From Pomphorhynchus laevis (lineage: Eukaryota > Acanthocephala > Palaeacanthocephala > Echinorhynchida > Pomphorhynchidae): DNA of 64,000 nucleotides. Numbering within the stretch: the first letter of the stretch is position 1; every line of letters begins with the position of its first letter. Position numbers and translations under genes: made by a program. Location of the stretch: assembly GCA_012934845.2 (NCBI GenBank), contig WNNJ02002126.1, positions 62,001-126,000 on the forward strand, given 5' to 3'. This document shows positions 32,831 to 44,445 of the stretch, one piece after another. The notes under the pieces were generated by a model. The model was not told where the DNA came from. It searched no databases and saw only the letters and a list, made by a program, of their open reading frames with translations.

Positions 32831-35735
32831 TCAAGCAGATAAATTGTTTAAATGGGATCGGATTTGTCGTTTGAAGCACGGCAAGGAAGTTGATTGGCGT
32901 ATATGAATGGGCAGATGGTTGCGCGATAGAGGAGGAGCCACGATGAAGAAGGGGAGTCCAAAGGAGGTAGGGTAGTTTGGGACATGTAAAAGAAGGGAAT
33001 TACAGGAACGCAAGGAACAGTAAACAGGACGAGAATTATCAAGAAAAGGAAGATTGAGAAATGAAGGGGTATGAAGAGTTACAAGGCGGAAAGCAACGAT
33101 AAGAAGACGAATTTGAACACGACAATAAATTGTAGGCAAATCGAGAGAAGCAAGATGGTAGGATGTATGATCAAAACGACGAAGTCGGAGGTGAATTCGG
33201 ACGGCTGCGTTGACGATGCATTATAGGGGAAGAAGAGTGGATTTAGGTGAGTTGAAAATAGACTAAGACAATAATCGAATATAGAAAAAAGAAGAGAAGA
33301 TATGAGAGTCATACAAGAAGGGAAATCGATCAATCTACGAACTTGACGGAGGTTGCGGAGTATCAAGGTAGATGAGCGTACTTTATCTCTAACGAAAGGT
33401 TTAAGTGAAAGTCGGTTGTCGAAATGGAAGCCTAGGAAAACGAGATTATCAACGATAGGAAGAATTGTAGAATTTAATGATACGGAGGGAGGTTCGAAGT
33501 CGAGGCGTCGAGGTAGGATCCACATAATTTTGGATTTATCAGGATTCAGAGAAAGGCGAAGGGAAGAAAGATGATTGGAAATTGAGACAAGACAGTCGGA
33601 AGCAGAAACACTAAGATCGTGAATACGATAAACAGGTGCATGAGCATAGATGATAATGTCATCAGCATATTGCATAACATGGAAGTTAAACTTATGAGAA
33701 ATCGAAGACAAGTCACCGAGAAGAAGACAGTAAAGCAAAGGGTCTAATACGGAGCCTTGTGGAACACTGGTCGGTATGGATGAAGGATGGGAGAGATAAG
33801 AGTTAGAATAGACGCGAAATGTATGGTTTGATAGATATGAAGAAAACCATGATACAGTGGGTAAAGAGAAGCCATAATCAATGACGAAGGCGATGTAGAA
33901 GAATCGAGTGATCGGCGATGTCAAAAGCAGAAAATAGATCAATAGAAACTATGACACTACATAATTTATGATCGCGCGATATGAGTAAGTCGTTATAAAC
34001 TTTAAGACAGGCAATTTTAAGAGTAAGTAGAGCGAAAAGCGGCTTGGAAGAGAGAAAATAAGTGTGAAGAATAGAGATATGTATTAACTTGCTTGAGAAC
34101 GAGACGCTCAAAGAGTTTAGAGAGATGGTGGAGAAGTGAGATAGGACGGTACGAAGATGGTAGTTAGGAGTCGAGAGATTGCTTTTTGACGAGGACGAAC
34201 AGTGGCGCATTTTCAGATGGAAGGAAATGTACGGCTACGGATGGACGAGTTGAACAATGTGGATAGGAAGGGTAAGATAGAGGAGCATATATTTTTAAGC
34301 AAGTGAGTGGGAATTGGGTCAGAAGGAGAGGTTTTATTAGGTAATGACAGCAGAACCGAAGAAACTTCATCAGGCAAAACGGGAAGAAGTTGGAATATCT
34401 TTTGGGGGCACGTATTCAAATAGAAGAGAGGATACAAGAGGCATATGAGTAGAAGAGAAAGTAAATAAGATATCTTAATTTGTAGATTAGAAGAAAATTC
34501 ATCATTATTTATATTACAAGGGGTAGATGATGGTGAAATAATTGAGTTTAAGATTTTCTAATGAGATTTAGAGTTAGAAAATGACTCGAGTTGATTTCGC
34601 CAATAGAGAGTACGTTTAGTACGTATAAGAATGAGATGTGAACGGCGTAGGGAAAAGTAGGAATCACGGAGATTTGGAGGGAGTGAATTGGGAGAACGTT
34701 TAAGAAAGCGATTATACATACGAAAAGAGTGACGGAGTCGACGCTTAGAAAGACTACATTCAGAATCGAACTAGGGAGCATGGCGCAAGCGCTGGGAACG
34801 TCGAAGTCGACAGGCAGAAGGTTATTGATGTTCGACGTAAGTTCAGAATCAAACAGAATGCAGAGGTCATCGAGAGAGATAGTTAAGAGGAAGTGAAAAG
34901 ATTGAAGAATTGAGTAAGGCTGTGCAGAGAATAGGGATATCGAGAAGCTTCCAGGGTCGACTTGGTGTGGATAATGGTGGAGGCGGAGAAGGAGGATGGG
35001 GACGAGTAATAGTAAGAGTGACAAGGAAATGATCGGACAAACCAGGATCAGTAATTGACAAGGAAGTATAGACATTGAAGCAGTTAGGGATAGCAATGAT
35101 GTCGAGAGCACCGCCGAGAATATGAGTTGGGATTTTTGAATGTAATTTATAGTTAAAATCAGAAAAAATATTAGTTAAAGTGATAGAGTCAGAGTCAGAC
35201 GGGCGATCAAGACGAATGTTAAAGTCACCGAGAACAAAAGAAGGAGTATAAGACAATGAACAGTGAGACATTATATCTGCAAGGTCGTTAAAGAAGATAC
35301 GTGATGGGGCAACTGAACCTGGACGGTATACAATCACAAGTTCCAGAGGGAAGGCGTTGATAATCTGCATATGAGTAATTCGAACGAAGTGTAACGGATG
35401 TTAACGTTGATTTTACGTAAAGACATTGGGTGACGAGCAATGGCAACAATACCGCCATGGTTAGAAGCAGTAGATGTATGATATGCAATTTGACGAGCTG
35501 ATTCAACTAGAGAACAACCATAGCGACATAGACGACGAATAGCAAGATTGTCGGAGTCAGAGTGCCAGGATTCGGTAATGCAGAGAATATCGATAGATAA
35601 TTGATCGAAGATATCAAGGAGCAGATCAGCTTTATGAAGAATGGAGCGAGTGTTGAATAGACTAAGACGAAAAGTATGCTTAGGAGCGAGATTGACTAGC
35701 GAAGAAGACAAGGGGGAGAGATGGGACGCCATCAA
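32831..35735 (-). pseudogene. LINE A ORF2 (endonuclease + RT), multiple frameshifts
   Basis: It begins MASHLSPLSSSLVNLAPKHT and carries CITESWHSDSD, GDFNIRLDRP, SDHFLVTLTI, PNKTSPSDPIPTHLLKN, GVLPQG-like PTSVPQGSVLDPLLY and MQYADDIIIYAHA before the RT C-terminus (PTIYCRVQIRLLIVAF). The reading frame changes at least five times between 35735 and 32831, and some short stretches are shortened relative to the copy at 396-3305. The endonuclease and RT core residues are still recognisable, indicating moderate age. Confidence 0.87.
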
Positions 35736-37020
35736 ATTTTTGGCCTTGTGTGTACAACGTGAAAATTTCCGTTGATTTGACGTATAGATAAGGATGACTC
35801 GCCGTTTGTTTCACGTCGATGTTTCTCAATGCGAGCTAAATTGAGCTGGGCGATATCAGAAGGGGAGCGGTCAGGAAAGATACGGCAAGTAGATGAAGTG
35901 GTAAGAAGTTTAAAGCGTTGGGAGAGTACAGAAGAGGCATGTGAACTATGTTGGAAAACGATTTTTAAGAGTGAAGGACTGAGAGGATTGGATTTAGTAG
36001 ATTTGTTTAAACGAATAAAGGATACAGAATCGATATTATTGAAGAGTGATGGGTTATCATCAGGTAGAATGGTTGCTAGGATAGACCTGAAAGCAGATAC
36101 ATCATCATCGAGGCGAGATTTTGGAGAAGCAGATTCGGAAAGCTTTAAGTTTGATATGATTATACAGCGATCGCGCGAAGGAAAACGATTTCGTGGAAGT
36201 GGTGGACGGACAGAGCTGGTAGGAGTCGAGGCAGATGAGCAGATAGAAGTGGAAATGACAAGGGTGCTTGATAGACAATTAATATTGGTTGGAGCAAGTG
36301 TGACAGGACGGGGTGTTGAATCAATTGATCAGAGATGTGACTGAAGATGATTTTAAATGAAGGATGTAAATTATTTGGAAGTGTTACGTGGGAGGTAGAG
36401 TAAGGAGAATTAAGATAGGTTGGGGCATGAGTGACAGGAATGGAGTGTTGAATCACTTGATCGGAAATGTTACTGGAAATGATTTTGATGGAAGGATGTA
36501 AATTATTGAGAAGTGATACGGGGGAGGTCGAGTAAGAAGTACGTGAAGAGAATAAAGAAGTTTGAGATTTATTTAGATTGGGGGAGGAATAGGAAAGAGG
36601 AGGTACGAGATGAAAAGCTTTACCGTTAGCATTGTTAGAATGAGAAAGATTAATGGAAGTTTTGTACGTAGTTGAACGAGGAGTGTGTGAGAGAGTAGGT
36701 TCAATAATGGGATTATAAGATGCGAAGTCAGGTGTTGATGCGAGGGAAACATCTAAAACAGCATTGGTCTGAGTGGTCGTGTGTGATACAGGAGTAGAGG
36801 AGCAGGATAACTGTAGTAGTCGTACTGATGTACAAAAACCGCAAGTGAAATGTTTACGTTTATACACTGAGTGGTCGGATATTTTAACACGAACAAGTGT
36901 CCATACATCGCAATCTTTGGAATCGCATCCAACTTTAAAGCTGGTATAACCATCATTGCATTCCGATGTGGAAGATTCTTGATCAGGTATAGGGATCTGA
37001 GATCGCGCTTTTTTAGGCAT
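35730..37020 (-). pseudogene. LINE A ORF1 with one clear frameshift
   Basis: The ATG at 37020 opens 286 codons to 36160. The N-terminus has the zinc-finger-like motif CDSKDCDVW and FTCGFC. A Ser/Thr/Pro-rich middle follows with a duplicated unit (NNLHPSIKIISSNISDQVIQ and NNLHPSFKIIFSHISDQLIQ). Comparing the two units places a 1-base deletion near 36305. Beyond it, another frame carries the expected RRM-like and C-terminal text (RPPLPRNRFPSRDRCIIISN, RLDDDVSAFRSILATI) to the overlap with ORF2 at about 35735. The role is RNA binding, as for other LINE ORF1 proteins. Confidence 0.75.
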
Positions 37021-37065
37021 GACCTTTTATCGATAGATTGAGCTCAATCCGCGAGCGTAGCGAGC

Positions 37066-37305
37066 GGAACTGACAGGAATAATCTGGAACTGACAGGAAT
37101 AATCTGGAACTGACAGGAATAATCTGGAACTGACAGGAATAATCTGGAACTGACAGGAATAATCTGGAACTGACAGGAATAATCTGGAACTGACAGGAAT
37201 AATCTGGAACTGACAGGAATAATCTGGAACTGACAGGAATAATCTGGAACTGACAGGAATAATCTGGAACTGACAGGAATAATCTGGAACTGACAGGAAT
37301 AATCT
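37066..37305 (-). repeat. Twelve perfect 20-bp tandem repeats upstream of LINE A ORF1
   Basis: The unit GGAACTGACAGGAATAATCT (plus strand) occurs twelve times in succession with no mismatch, exactly 240 bases. A partial thirteenth unit (GGAAT) follows. The array begins 46 bases upstream of the ORF1 ATG on the minus strand, so it lies in the LINE 5' UTR. Tandem monomers in LINE 5' UTRs can act as promoter units, as in mouse L1. That role is inference here. The open frame that crosses the array is a by-product of the repeat. Confidence 0.9.
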
Positions 37306-37329
37306 GGAATGTAAGTAGTTAATATGTAT

Positions 37330-37860
37330 AACAAGATAGTTTAAACGTGCCAGTTAATATGTATAACATGATAGTTCATAACAAGATAGTAAGTTTTTTT
37401 CTTACTTTGAAGTCACAAAGTAACATATCATAACCGCTCCCCAATATTCGATCTAGAAGGTCATAGTTCTTGTGAATTCATCCTGGCCGAATATAGACAT
37501 TGGCTATGCTAATACGCTTATCGCTCTCCCAGAGGGATATAATTAAACAAGATAGGGCTGGACAAGAATAGTTTAGCAAGAGAAAAGATCTTAAAGAGCT
37601 CTTACCTAGGGTTAAAAGACCTTGAGATGAAGAGGAGTGAAGTGTGGTTATGCACGGAGTATAGTGGGTGTATATGTGGTTAGGGATAAATCGAGTAATG
37701 CCCTGGGGTGATAGATAGACCGCGTCTCCTGAAGGACTATAACATCTGCATCTCTACCAGATAGAAGGCTAAGGGCGGAAGTACCTCCCGAATTCCACTG
37801 AAGAGTATTCAGTGAAAAAGGCCCTTGATTACTTCCCATTGCGTTGATTTAAACGGAGTG
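37330..37860 (-). pseudogene. LINE E, N-terminal APE endonuclease part
   Basis: The minus-strand frame 37839-37648 reads LNTLQWNSGGTSALSLL and DADVIVLQETRS, the first two APE blocks of a LINE endonuclease. Around 37500-37460 the text RISIANVYIRPG, a further endonuclease block, appears in another frame. The remaining endonuclease is missing or lies beyond the LINE A insertion. With 31380-32748 this forms one older LINE split by A. Confidence 0.65.
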
Positions 37861-37899
37861 GGACACCTTCCGCTTAGTCGGAACCAGAGGAGGAAAGGT

Positions 37900-38814
37900 C
37901 GCCCTTGCAATTAAAATCTATTTAAAATGAATTGAATGCATGAATGGTTGTATTTTTCAAATGTTTTAAAAAGTTTATTTTTCATGACAGTTACATTTCA
38001 TTTAATTCAAAACAAAATAATCAGAAAACGTGTGTATTCTGTGCTGTATTTGTCCACCGTAATTAAACCCAAACAAATTATCGCAAATTATTAACTATAC
38101 CTATTAAATGATTTTATACAATGTATATTCTTAAATGCCAGAAATTAATCAATTCATAAAAATTGACTTTAATTTTAAATTTCAATTTTAAATTACAACT
38201 TGATGTAATAAATTGTATAAAATCGTATATAATTATTTATTATTTATCATTATTTACCTTTAATTTTTATTAATATATATATTAACTTATGTTTAATTTA
38301 AATTTTATGATAATTTATTTAGTATAAAATACGAAAAACTCAATGTACGTACACAATTTTAAATAATCCATCTCAAAATTAATTTTTATTTTAAATTTCA
38401 ATTAAATTTTATCTAGATAGAATAGACTCAATGAAAATAGACTTAATTTACGTAGACTCAATGTACGTATTTAATTTGATAATCAAATTTCATCAGAGGA
38501 AATACGTCCTTTACACGTATTTGACCCCGCTGCTATGTTGAGTAGAGGAGTTAGGGCCGAAATCTGATAACATAGCAGTTCCTCCTGATGACTTCTAATC
38601 CTTATTCTGATACAACGTCTGTTATTTATTAGTCATTCATAAAAATTGACTTTTATTTTAAATTTCAATTTTAAATTAAATCGTTATATAAATATAAATT
38701 GTATAAAATCGTATATAATTATTTATTATTTATCATTATTTACCTTTAATTTTAATTAATATATATTAATTTAAATTTTATGATAATTTATTTAGTATAA
38801 AATACGTAGACTTA
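37900..38814. repeat. AT-rich dispersed repeats including R cores
   Basis: Two colinear units start near 38142 and 38630 (shared text CATAAAAATTGACTTTAATT type), about 488 bases apart. One R core lies at 38521-38600 in inverted orientation relative to 27468. The intervening sequence (AAATTGTATAAAATCGTATA) also recurs at 39240, 50770, 52340 and 52510. No genes. Confidence 0.65.
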
Positions 38815-39712
38815 AGTTGATAAGGTAGAACACTATATAAATATTCTATATAAACACTAGATAACCAAATGTCATCAGGGGAAATATTATTAGCATGTAT
38901 TTGGCCCCATTGCTATGTTGGGTCTAAGAATAGGTGCCGAAACCTGATAACATAGCAGTTCCTCTTAATGACCTTTATTCCTTATTCGAATACATCGTAT
39001 TTATAATTATTATAATTATTTATATGTTGGAAAAATTCCCACTCATATTTGTTGAAGAAATTGCAAGGTAGGGAATTTATTTGAAAAATTTTACAAATTT
39101 TTAGTCGCTCCTAGCGACCTTCTTCAGGCAAAAAAATCAAAAATTCTTGATTTTTTACAAAATCAAAAATATAAATACATAGACTCAATGTACGTACTCA
39201 ATTTAAATGATCCATCTACAAATTAATTTTTATTTTAAATTTTAAATTAAAACTTTATGTAATAAATTGTATAAAATCTTATATAATCATTTATTATTAA
39301 TCATTATTTATATATCGTATAAAATACGTAGACTCAGTTATCTCATTTGTTCTACTGACAAGTTATTATTGACCTGGTGACTTTGTTTTCCCGGTAATAT
39401 AACCTTTACCAGAAATACTGAAACTATGCATTCTTGATACAACATTATTATTGTTATGCATATTTTTAAACAAGTTTGATAAATGTTATCTTTATTTCTT
39501 ATAATGGATAAGTTTAAATCCACAAAATATTATTAAAATATTAAATTTACAATATATAAATCAAAAAAATATTATTAAAAATAAATTTAAACTACTAAGC
39601 GAACTTTTTATTATTATTTCGACAAACAGACGAGCAAAGCTCACAGTTGCACTGTTAAAACAAGAAAAAGTAAAGAAAAAAAGAACGACTCACAAGCAAA
39701 AGTCAAAAAAGT
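38815..39712. repeat. 898-bp direct repeat, left copy
   Basis: Every landmark I compared recurs at a constant offset of +11530, in 50345-51242, with about 98% identity and no net length change. The block contains an R core (38901-38980), a CTGAAGA hairpin motif (about 39100-39140, minus strand) and, at its right end, 3' UTR of LINE C'. A third, partial copy lies at about 51549-51830. Confidence 0.85.
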
Positions 39713-40020
39713 TCATGTTTGAATGCTGAAACCGATCTTGGGTTAACAATTTCTTCACTTAATCGGTTCGACTTACCTACGATTCGGTGTCCAAATTGTA
39801 CAGTTTTAGAGCGCATAACTCGGCGATGGGCTAAAGTAAAATTGTGTCCACGCAAAGCCCGACTTTTCCGAACAGTCATCAATTCTCTTAAGACGTTATT
39901 TCCCTTGTGTAAAGCTTCCCATGTTGAACACATATCTCGCCGAAACAGAAGGTCGCTTATAGAAACCATACCAAGTTTTTTAGCCATTCATTATAAGGTA
40001 AGGCTTTAAGTGAATTTACG
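39600..40020 (-). pseudogene. LINE C', RT C-terminus and 3' UTR
   Basis: The minus strand reads TKLVNSLKALPYNEWLKNLG, RRDMCSTWEALHKGNNVLRE and HRRVMRSKTVQFGHRIVGKS then NRLSEEIVNP. These match the RT C-termini of families D and C. The 3' UTR ends near 39600 with AATAATAATAAAAAGTTCGC on the minus strand. The RT catalytic domain expected upstream is missing: LINE B begins at 40025, and C' resumes at 43225 in its endonuclease. Confidence 0.75.
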
Positions 40021-40024
40021 AGCT

Positions 40025-43000
40025 TTGTTAAAAAACGATTTATTTTAACGTGGCAAATGCGTGCCAGCGCACGCTTACATGACCACAACAAAACAAGACT
40101 GTGAATCAGGTGTCGAGAAGGTGTGAACGGAGGAGGTGTTTGAATATGATAAAGGAGGGGGCGCGGCGGACGTCGAGAGGGAGTTGATTCCAGGCGAGTG
40201 AGGCGGCGACGAGGAAGGATCGGAGACCGTAGTTGTTGGAGTAATTAGGAACGTGGAGTAAGAGGGTATGACATGAACGAAGCGATAGCGAGGTGGGGCG
40301 AGTATCGTCTAAGAAAGGAAGGTTGATGAACGATGGGGAGCCGACAGCGATGAGACGAAAAGTAACGAGAAGAAGGCGGAGTTTGATGCGGATGTGGATG
40401 GTGGGCCAGGAGAGTTGGGCAAAATATGTGGATGTGTGGATCGAAGCGACGGAGACGAAAGAGCACTCGAACGGCGGTGTTGATTATTCGTTGTAGGGGT
40501 AGGATGATGGATTTTGGAGAATTGGCGAAAAGGCTAAGGCAGTAATCGATTTTAGGGAAAAGAAGCGATGAAAGAAGAGACGTACAAGAACGGAAGTCGA
40601 TAAGGGGGCGGATACGGCGGATATCACGGAGAATTAAGTTAGATGAGCGGACCTTGTCACGGACGAAGGTCCGTGACAAGGTCCGCTCATCCTCCACTCC
40701 ACATGGGAGTGGAGGATGATGAATTAGAACAGACGCGAAAGGAACGGTCGGATAGATATGAGGCGAACCATGCTACGAAGGAGGAAGAAAAGCCGTAATC
40801 ATAACGAAGGCGAGAAAGGAGGACGGAGTGGTCGACAATGTCGAATGCGGAGGAGAGGTCGAGGGAGATAAGAACACTATATAGAGCCTTGTCTCGAGAA
40901 ATGAGTAAGTCGTTGTACACTTTTATGCATGCGATTTCTGTCGAGTGATTAGAGCGGAAAGCGGATTGGAAAGGAGGGTACAGATTGGATGAGGAGAGAT
41001 AAGCGTTGATTTGTATTAAGATGAGGCGTTCTAAGAGCTTTGTAAGAGTAGGGAGTAGTGAAATGGGGCGATAGCTAGTAGGATGGGAGGGGTCGAGCGA
41101 TTGTTTCTTAAGGAGGGGACGAACGATTGCGGATTTCCAGTGTGAAGGGAAGATACGACTGCGGATGGACGAGTTAAACAAGGTTGTGAGAAATGGGGAT
41201 ATCGATGAGCATATAGATTTTAATATGTGAGTAGGCAGGGGATCGGCAGGTGAGGTTTTGTTGGGCAAGGACATGAGGACATATGATACTTCTGTATGTG
41301 AGACTGGGAGAAGATGAAAGAGTTCCGGAAGGATGAGATTAGACTGGGCAGAGTGGGATAGGATGGAGACCGGGGTGTGAGAGAGCAACGTGGATACTTT
41401 AGTCTGGAGAAATGACGAATAATCATTGGCATTGATGTTGCACGGCGAAGAAGAGCGAGCAAGGATTGAGTTAAAAGTATGCCAGAGAGTCTTAGAGTTG
41501 AATGAAGTGATGATTTTATGCTGCCAGAAGGAGTTGCATTTGGTACGTAGTAGGTTGAGATGAGACAGGCGAAGAGCAAGATAGGAATCACGGAAAGACG
41601 GAGGGATCGAGCGGAAATCACGTCTGAGAGAGCGGTGATAGACTCGAAAAAGCATGGCGGAGTCGACGCTTTGATAGTAGGCATTGGATGTCATATCATG
41701 GGGCACGGTGCAAGCGACGGTGTGGGTGAGACTTTAAGGGCAAGAGAATATCGAGAGTGGATGTGAGTTCAGAGTCGAAAAGAAAGGCGAGATCGTGAGG
41801 AGATGAATATGTTATTGTAGGTAATGATAGAGATGATTTGAGTAAGGCGGAGCGGAGAAGGGAGAGGTCAAGATTTCTCCAAGGGCGACGTAGGATTGTA
41901 GGTGTGTGAGGAGGGGTGTGATTGTGAGTGAGATCAAGGGTGATAAGAAAGTGATCGGATAGACCAGGATCAGAGATGGACAGTGAGGTGTAGGCAGCAA
42001 AATGATCGAGGACAGCGATGATGTCGAGTGCCCCACCAAGTATATGTGTGGGGGCAGTGGAGATTAGTTTGTTACTGTAGTTGGATAGAATGTTGATGAA
42101 CCGGATGGAATCCTTAGAAGGGGGGAGGTCTAGGCGGATATTGAAGTCGCCTAGAACGAGTGAAGGGATTGAGGACAAAGAACAATGAGAAAGGAGGTCA
42201 GCGAGTTCGGTAAAAAATAAGGCAATAGGAGCTGATGAACCAGTACGGTATACAATGGCGAGATCTAGTGTGATCGGTTAGAAGAACGAATAGTGAGCAA
42301 TTCAAAAGAGCAAGGACTGAAAGGGGGATTGATTTTGCGAAGATACGCGGGGTGACGCGCGAATGCGACGATGCCGCCATGATTAGAGGATTTAGAAGGG
42401 CATGAGCTGAGGGGGCGGGCGGATTCGACTAGGGAGCAACCGGCAGAGAGCAGACGGCGAATGGAAAGGTCGTCGAAATCGGAGTGCCAGGATTCAGTGA
42501 GGCACAGGAGATTGATGGATTGCTTGGTGAATAGGTTGAGGATAAGATCGGATTTATTGAGAATAGATCTAGTGTTGAGGAGACCGAGGCGGAAACCGTG
42601 TGTTGTGGCGAAAGAGTCTAGTGGAGAAGACACATAGGAGAGATGGAGCGCCATCGAATTTTTGGTCGGGTGTGGACAACTTGAAAATTTCCGTCTATAT
42701 TTCGAATGGAGAGTGATGTTTTGCCGTTTTCCTCGCGACGGCGTTTTTCGATGCGGGCTGAAGAGATTTGAGCGATTTCAGAAGGGGCGCGATCGGGGAA
42801 ATTCGAGTGGTTGAAGATGACATGAGTTTGAATCGTTGAGAGAGGACAGAAGACGCGTGAGAGCGATACTTGAAAACAATTTTTAAGAGAGGGGGCTGGG
42901 AAGGATTAGATTGAGAAGATTTTTTAAACGGATGAATGCGACAGGAGAAATGTCCTTTGAAAAGGATGGTTTATCCGCAGGGACAATAGACGAGAGGATG

Positions 43001-43215
43001 GATCTGAAGGCGGAAACATCGTGGTCTACGTGCTTGTGGAGATAAGGAGTTAGAAGGCGTGATATTAGTGACAATGACGCAACGATCGCGAGAAGCAAAG
43101 CGCTTCCGTAAAGGAGGACGACTGACGTGAGTAGGTGAGATCACGATAGAAGAGTTGGCAGTTGATGATTTGGAGGGATTTGGTTTGACGACGGGAGACA
43201 TAGAGGATAATGATA
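40025..43215 (-). mobile_element. LINE B, longest copy, inserted in LINE C'
   Basis: It runs from the family B 3' end (stem-loop and ATTTGCCACG on the minus strand) to within ORF1 at about 43215. ORF1 remnants include PPLRKRFASRDRCVIVTN, corresponding to the RRM-like start in family A, and KIVFKYRSHASSVLSQRFK. The 5' UTR and the N-terminal zinc finger are missing. Insertion was accompanied by loss of the RT domain of the host C' element. Confidence 0.85.
40090..42654 (-). pseudogene. LINE B ORF2 with frameshifts and deleted RT core
   Basis: It begins MALHLSYVSSPLDSFATTHG with NTRSILNKSDLILN and CLTESWHSDFDD. It continues with GDFNIRLDLP and GLSDHFLITL (endonuclease), then SYRPISLLPTLTKLLERLIL and SLDLSSAFDIVDHSVLLSRL (RT). 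At about 40730 the RT stops before GVPQG and YADD. A short fold-back segment (40655-40730) joins it to FVRDKVRSSNLILRDIRRIR and the normal C-terminus. The frame also changes at least three times (for example between 42265 and 42178, and at about 41700). With the catalytic Asp pair gone, it cannot make active RT. Confidence 0.85.
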
Positions 43216-43224
43216 ATATGTCAT

Positions 43225-44445
43225 TTTTATTTTAAAGCATTCTTTAACTCTTTGTCAAACCAAGGTTTATGGTGTATACGATTTGCAACGGTTTTACGGG
43301 GCGAAAATCGTATGAGTAATTCCTTAAGGGTGGCTTCTAACTGATAGCATGCCTTATCAACCCCAACATAAAACGGACTGAGCCATGAAATACTTAATAG
43401 ATTCTGACGCACAAGTTCGAAGTTAGTTTTAAAATAATTTAAAGAATTCTGTTGTAATCTACAAGCTGAAGGACGTGTAAAATCTGAGTAGAAATTGAGA
43501 ACACAGTGATCTGACCTACCCAAAGGATCGGAGTGCGTAACTTTGTGTATAATGTATTTATTCGATGTTAGACAAATATCAAATAGCGATTGATTTTCTT
43601 GGGAAAATCGGGTAAATTTTGAAACATGTCGGGTAAGGTTTAGCGAGTTAATCATATAAAGAAATAATGATGTGGACGGACTACACACGGAAGATGTATA
43701 GGTGTTCCAATCTACTGTCGCTAAGTTGAAATCACCGACTATAAAAAGATTTGGTTTGGAACCAAACTATAGAATGTAATCGATCAAGCAACAAACATCT
43801 GAAGTGGGATTGCGATAGATTAAGCCTAAAGTCACTGAACCAAGGGTAGGAAGAGACACACTACCCCACAATAACTCGATTCCATAGGACGCTCGTACAT
43901 CTAGCAATTTAAACACTAAACTATTATGCACGTAGAGAATCACTCCACCACCCTTGCAGATAGATCTGTCAACTCGATAAGATGTAAAATTTTCAATCCA
44001 GATTTCAGCATCAGTAATTCTATCATGAAGCTATGTTTCAGTAATAGCAACTAATAGCGGATGCGAATTCTCAATGCGGAGTTTTAATTCGTCAATTTTT
44101 GGAAGAAGACTACGGGCGTTCGTATATAATAACAAACATTCTAAGCTTAAGGGTAGAGTCTGCTGAGCCAACGATATCGGTATGTATGACTGATAATCCT
44201 CGCTACGTCGCTCAAGAGCCGACCATAATGGGGAGGAGTAATGGACAATATTTCTTAAACATTTATTATCCACATATGAAATATTTGAAATTACCAATGA
44301 CTTATGAGCGGCGGAGGAAGGATTGAATGATCTACCTGTAGAGGCATCCAATGTATTTGAGTCTTCCTCCGCACAACCTGAAAATTTCGAATTGTCAAGT
44401 TTGACTCACCAGCTTCAATACGAGACTTCAAACATTGTTTAGCTT
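43225..44445 (-). pseudogene. LINE C', end of ORF1 and endonuclease half of ORF2
   Basis: The minus-strand bases 44445-44330 continue ORF1 (CLKSRIEAGESNLTIRNFQV). ORF2 starts at the ATG at 44351 and runs in one frame to 43227, with in-frame stops near 44030 and 43770. Endonuclease blocks are LLLYTNARSLLPKIDEL, AITET, CKGGGVILYV, FIVGDFNLATVDWN, FDICLTSNKYIIHKVTHSDP and GRSDHCVLNF, followed by RFSPRKTVANRIHHKPWFDK. It is cut at 43225 by LINE B and separated from the rest of ORF1 by the LTR element. Confidence 0.8.

Larger units (their letters stand above)
32750..37310 (-). mobile_element. LINE A, near full length, inserted in LINE E
   Basis: This copy includes a 5' repeat region (37305-37066), ORF1, ORF2 and the complete 3' end (stem-loop GCGTACAAGCTGTACGC and an ATTATTATT tail at about 32750). 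It separates the RT and endonuclease halves of LINE E, both on the same strand, so it inserted after E was in place. Both ORFs are broken, but the order and termini make it the reference for family A here. Confidence 0.87.

Noticed and set aside
35829-36344. A 171-codon plus-strand frame with charged composition.
   Set aside because: It is antisense to LINE A ORF1, and the minus-strand reading has the conserved motifs.
37044-37334. A 96-codon repetitive open frame (SRLFLSVPDYSCQFQIIPV repeats).
   Set aside because: It is the translation of a non-coding 20-bp tandem repeat in the LINE 5' UTR. The period is not a multiple of three, which explains why it stays open in several frames.
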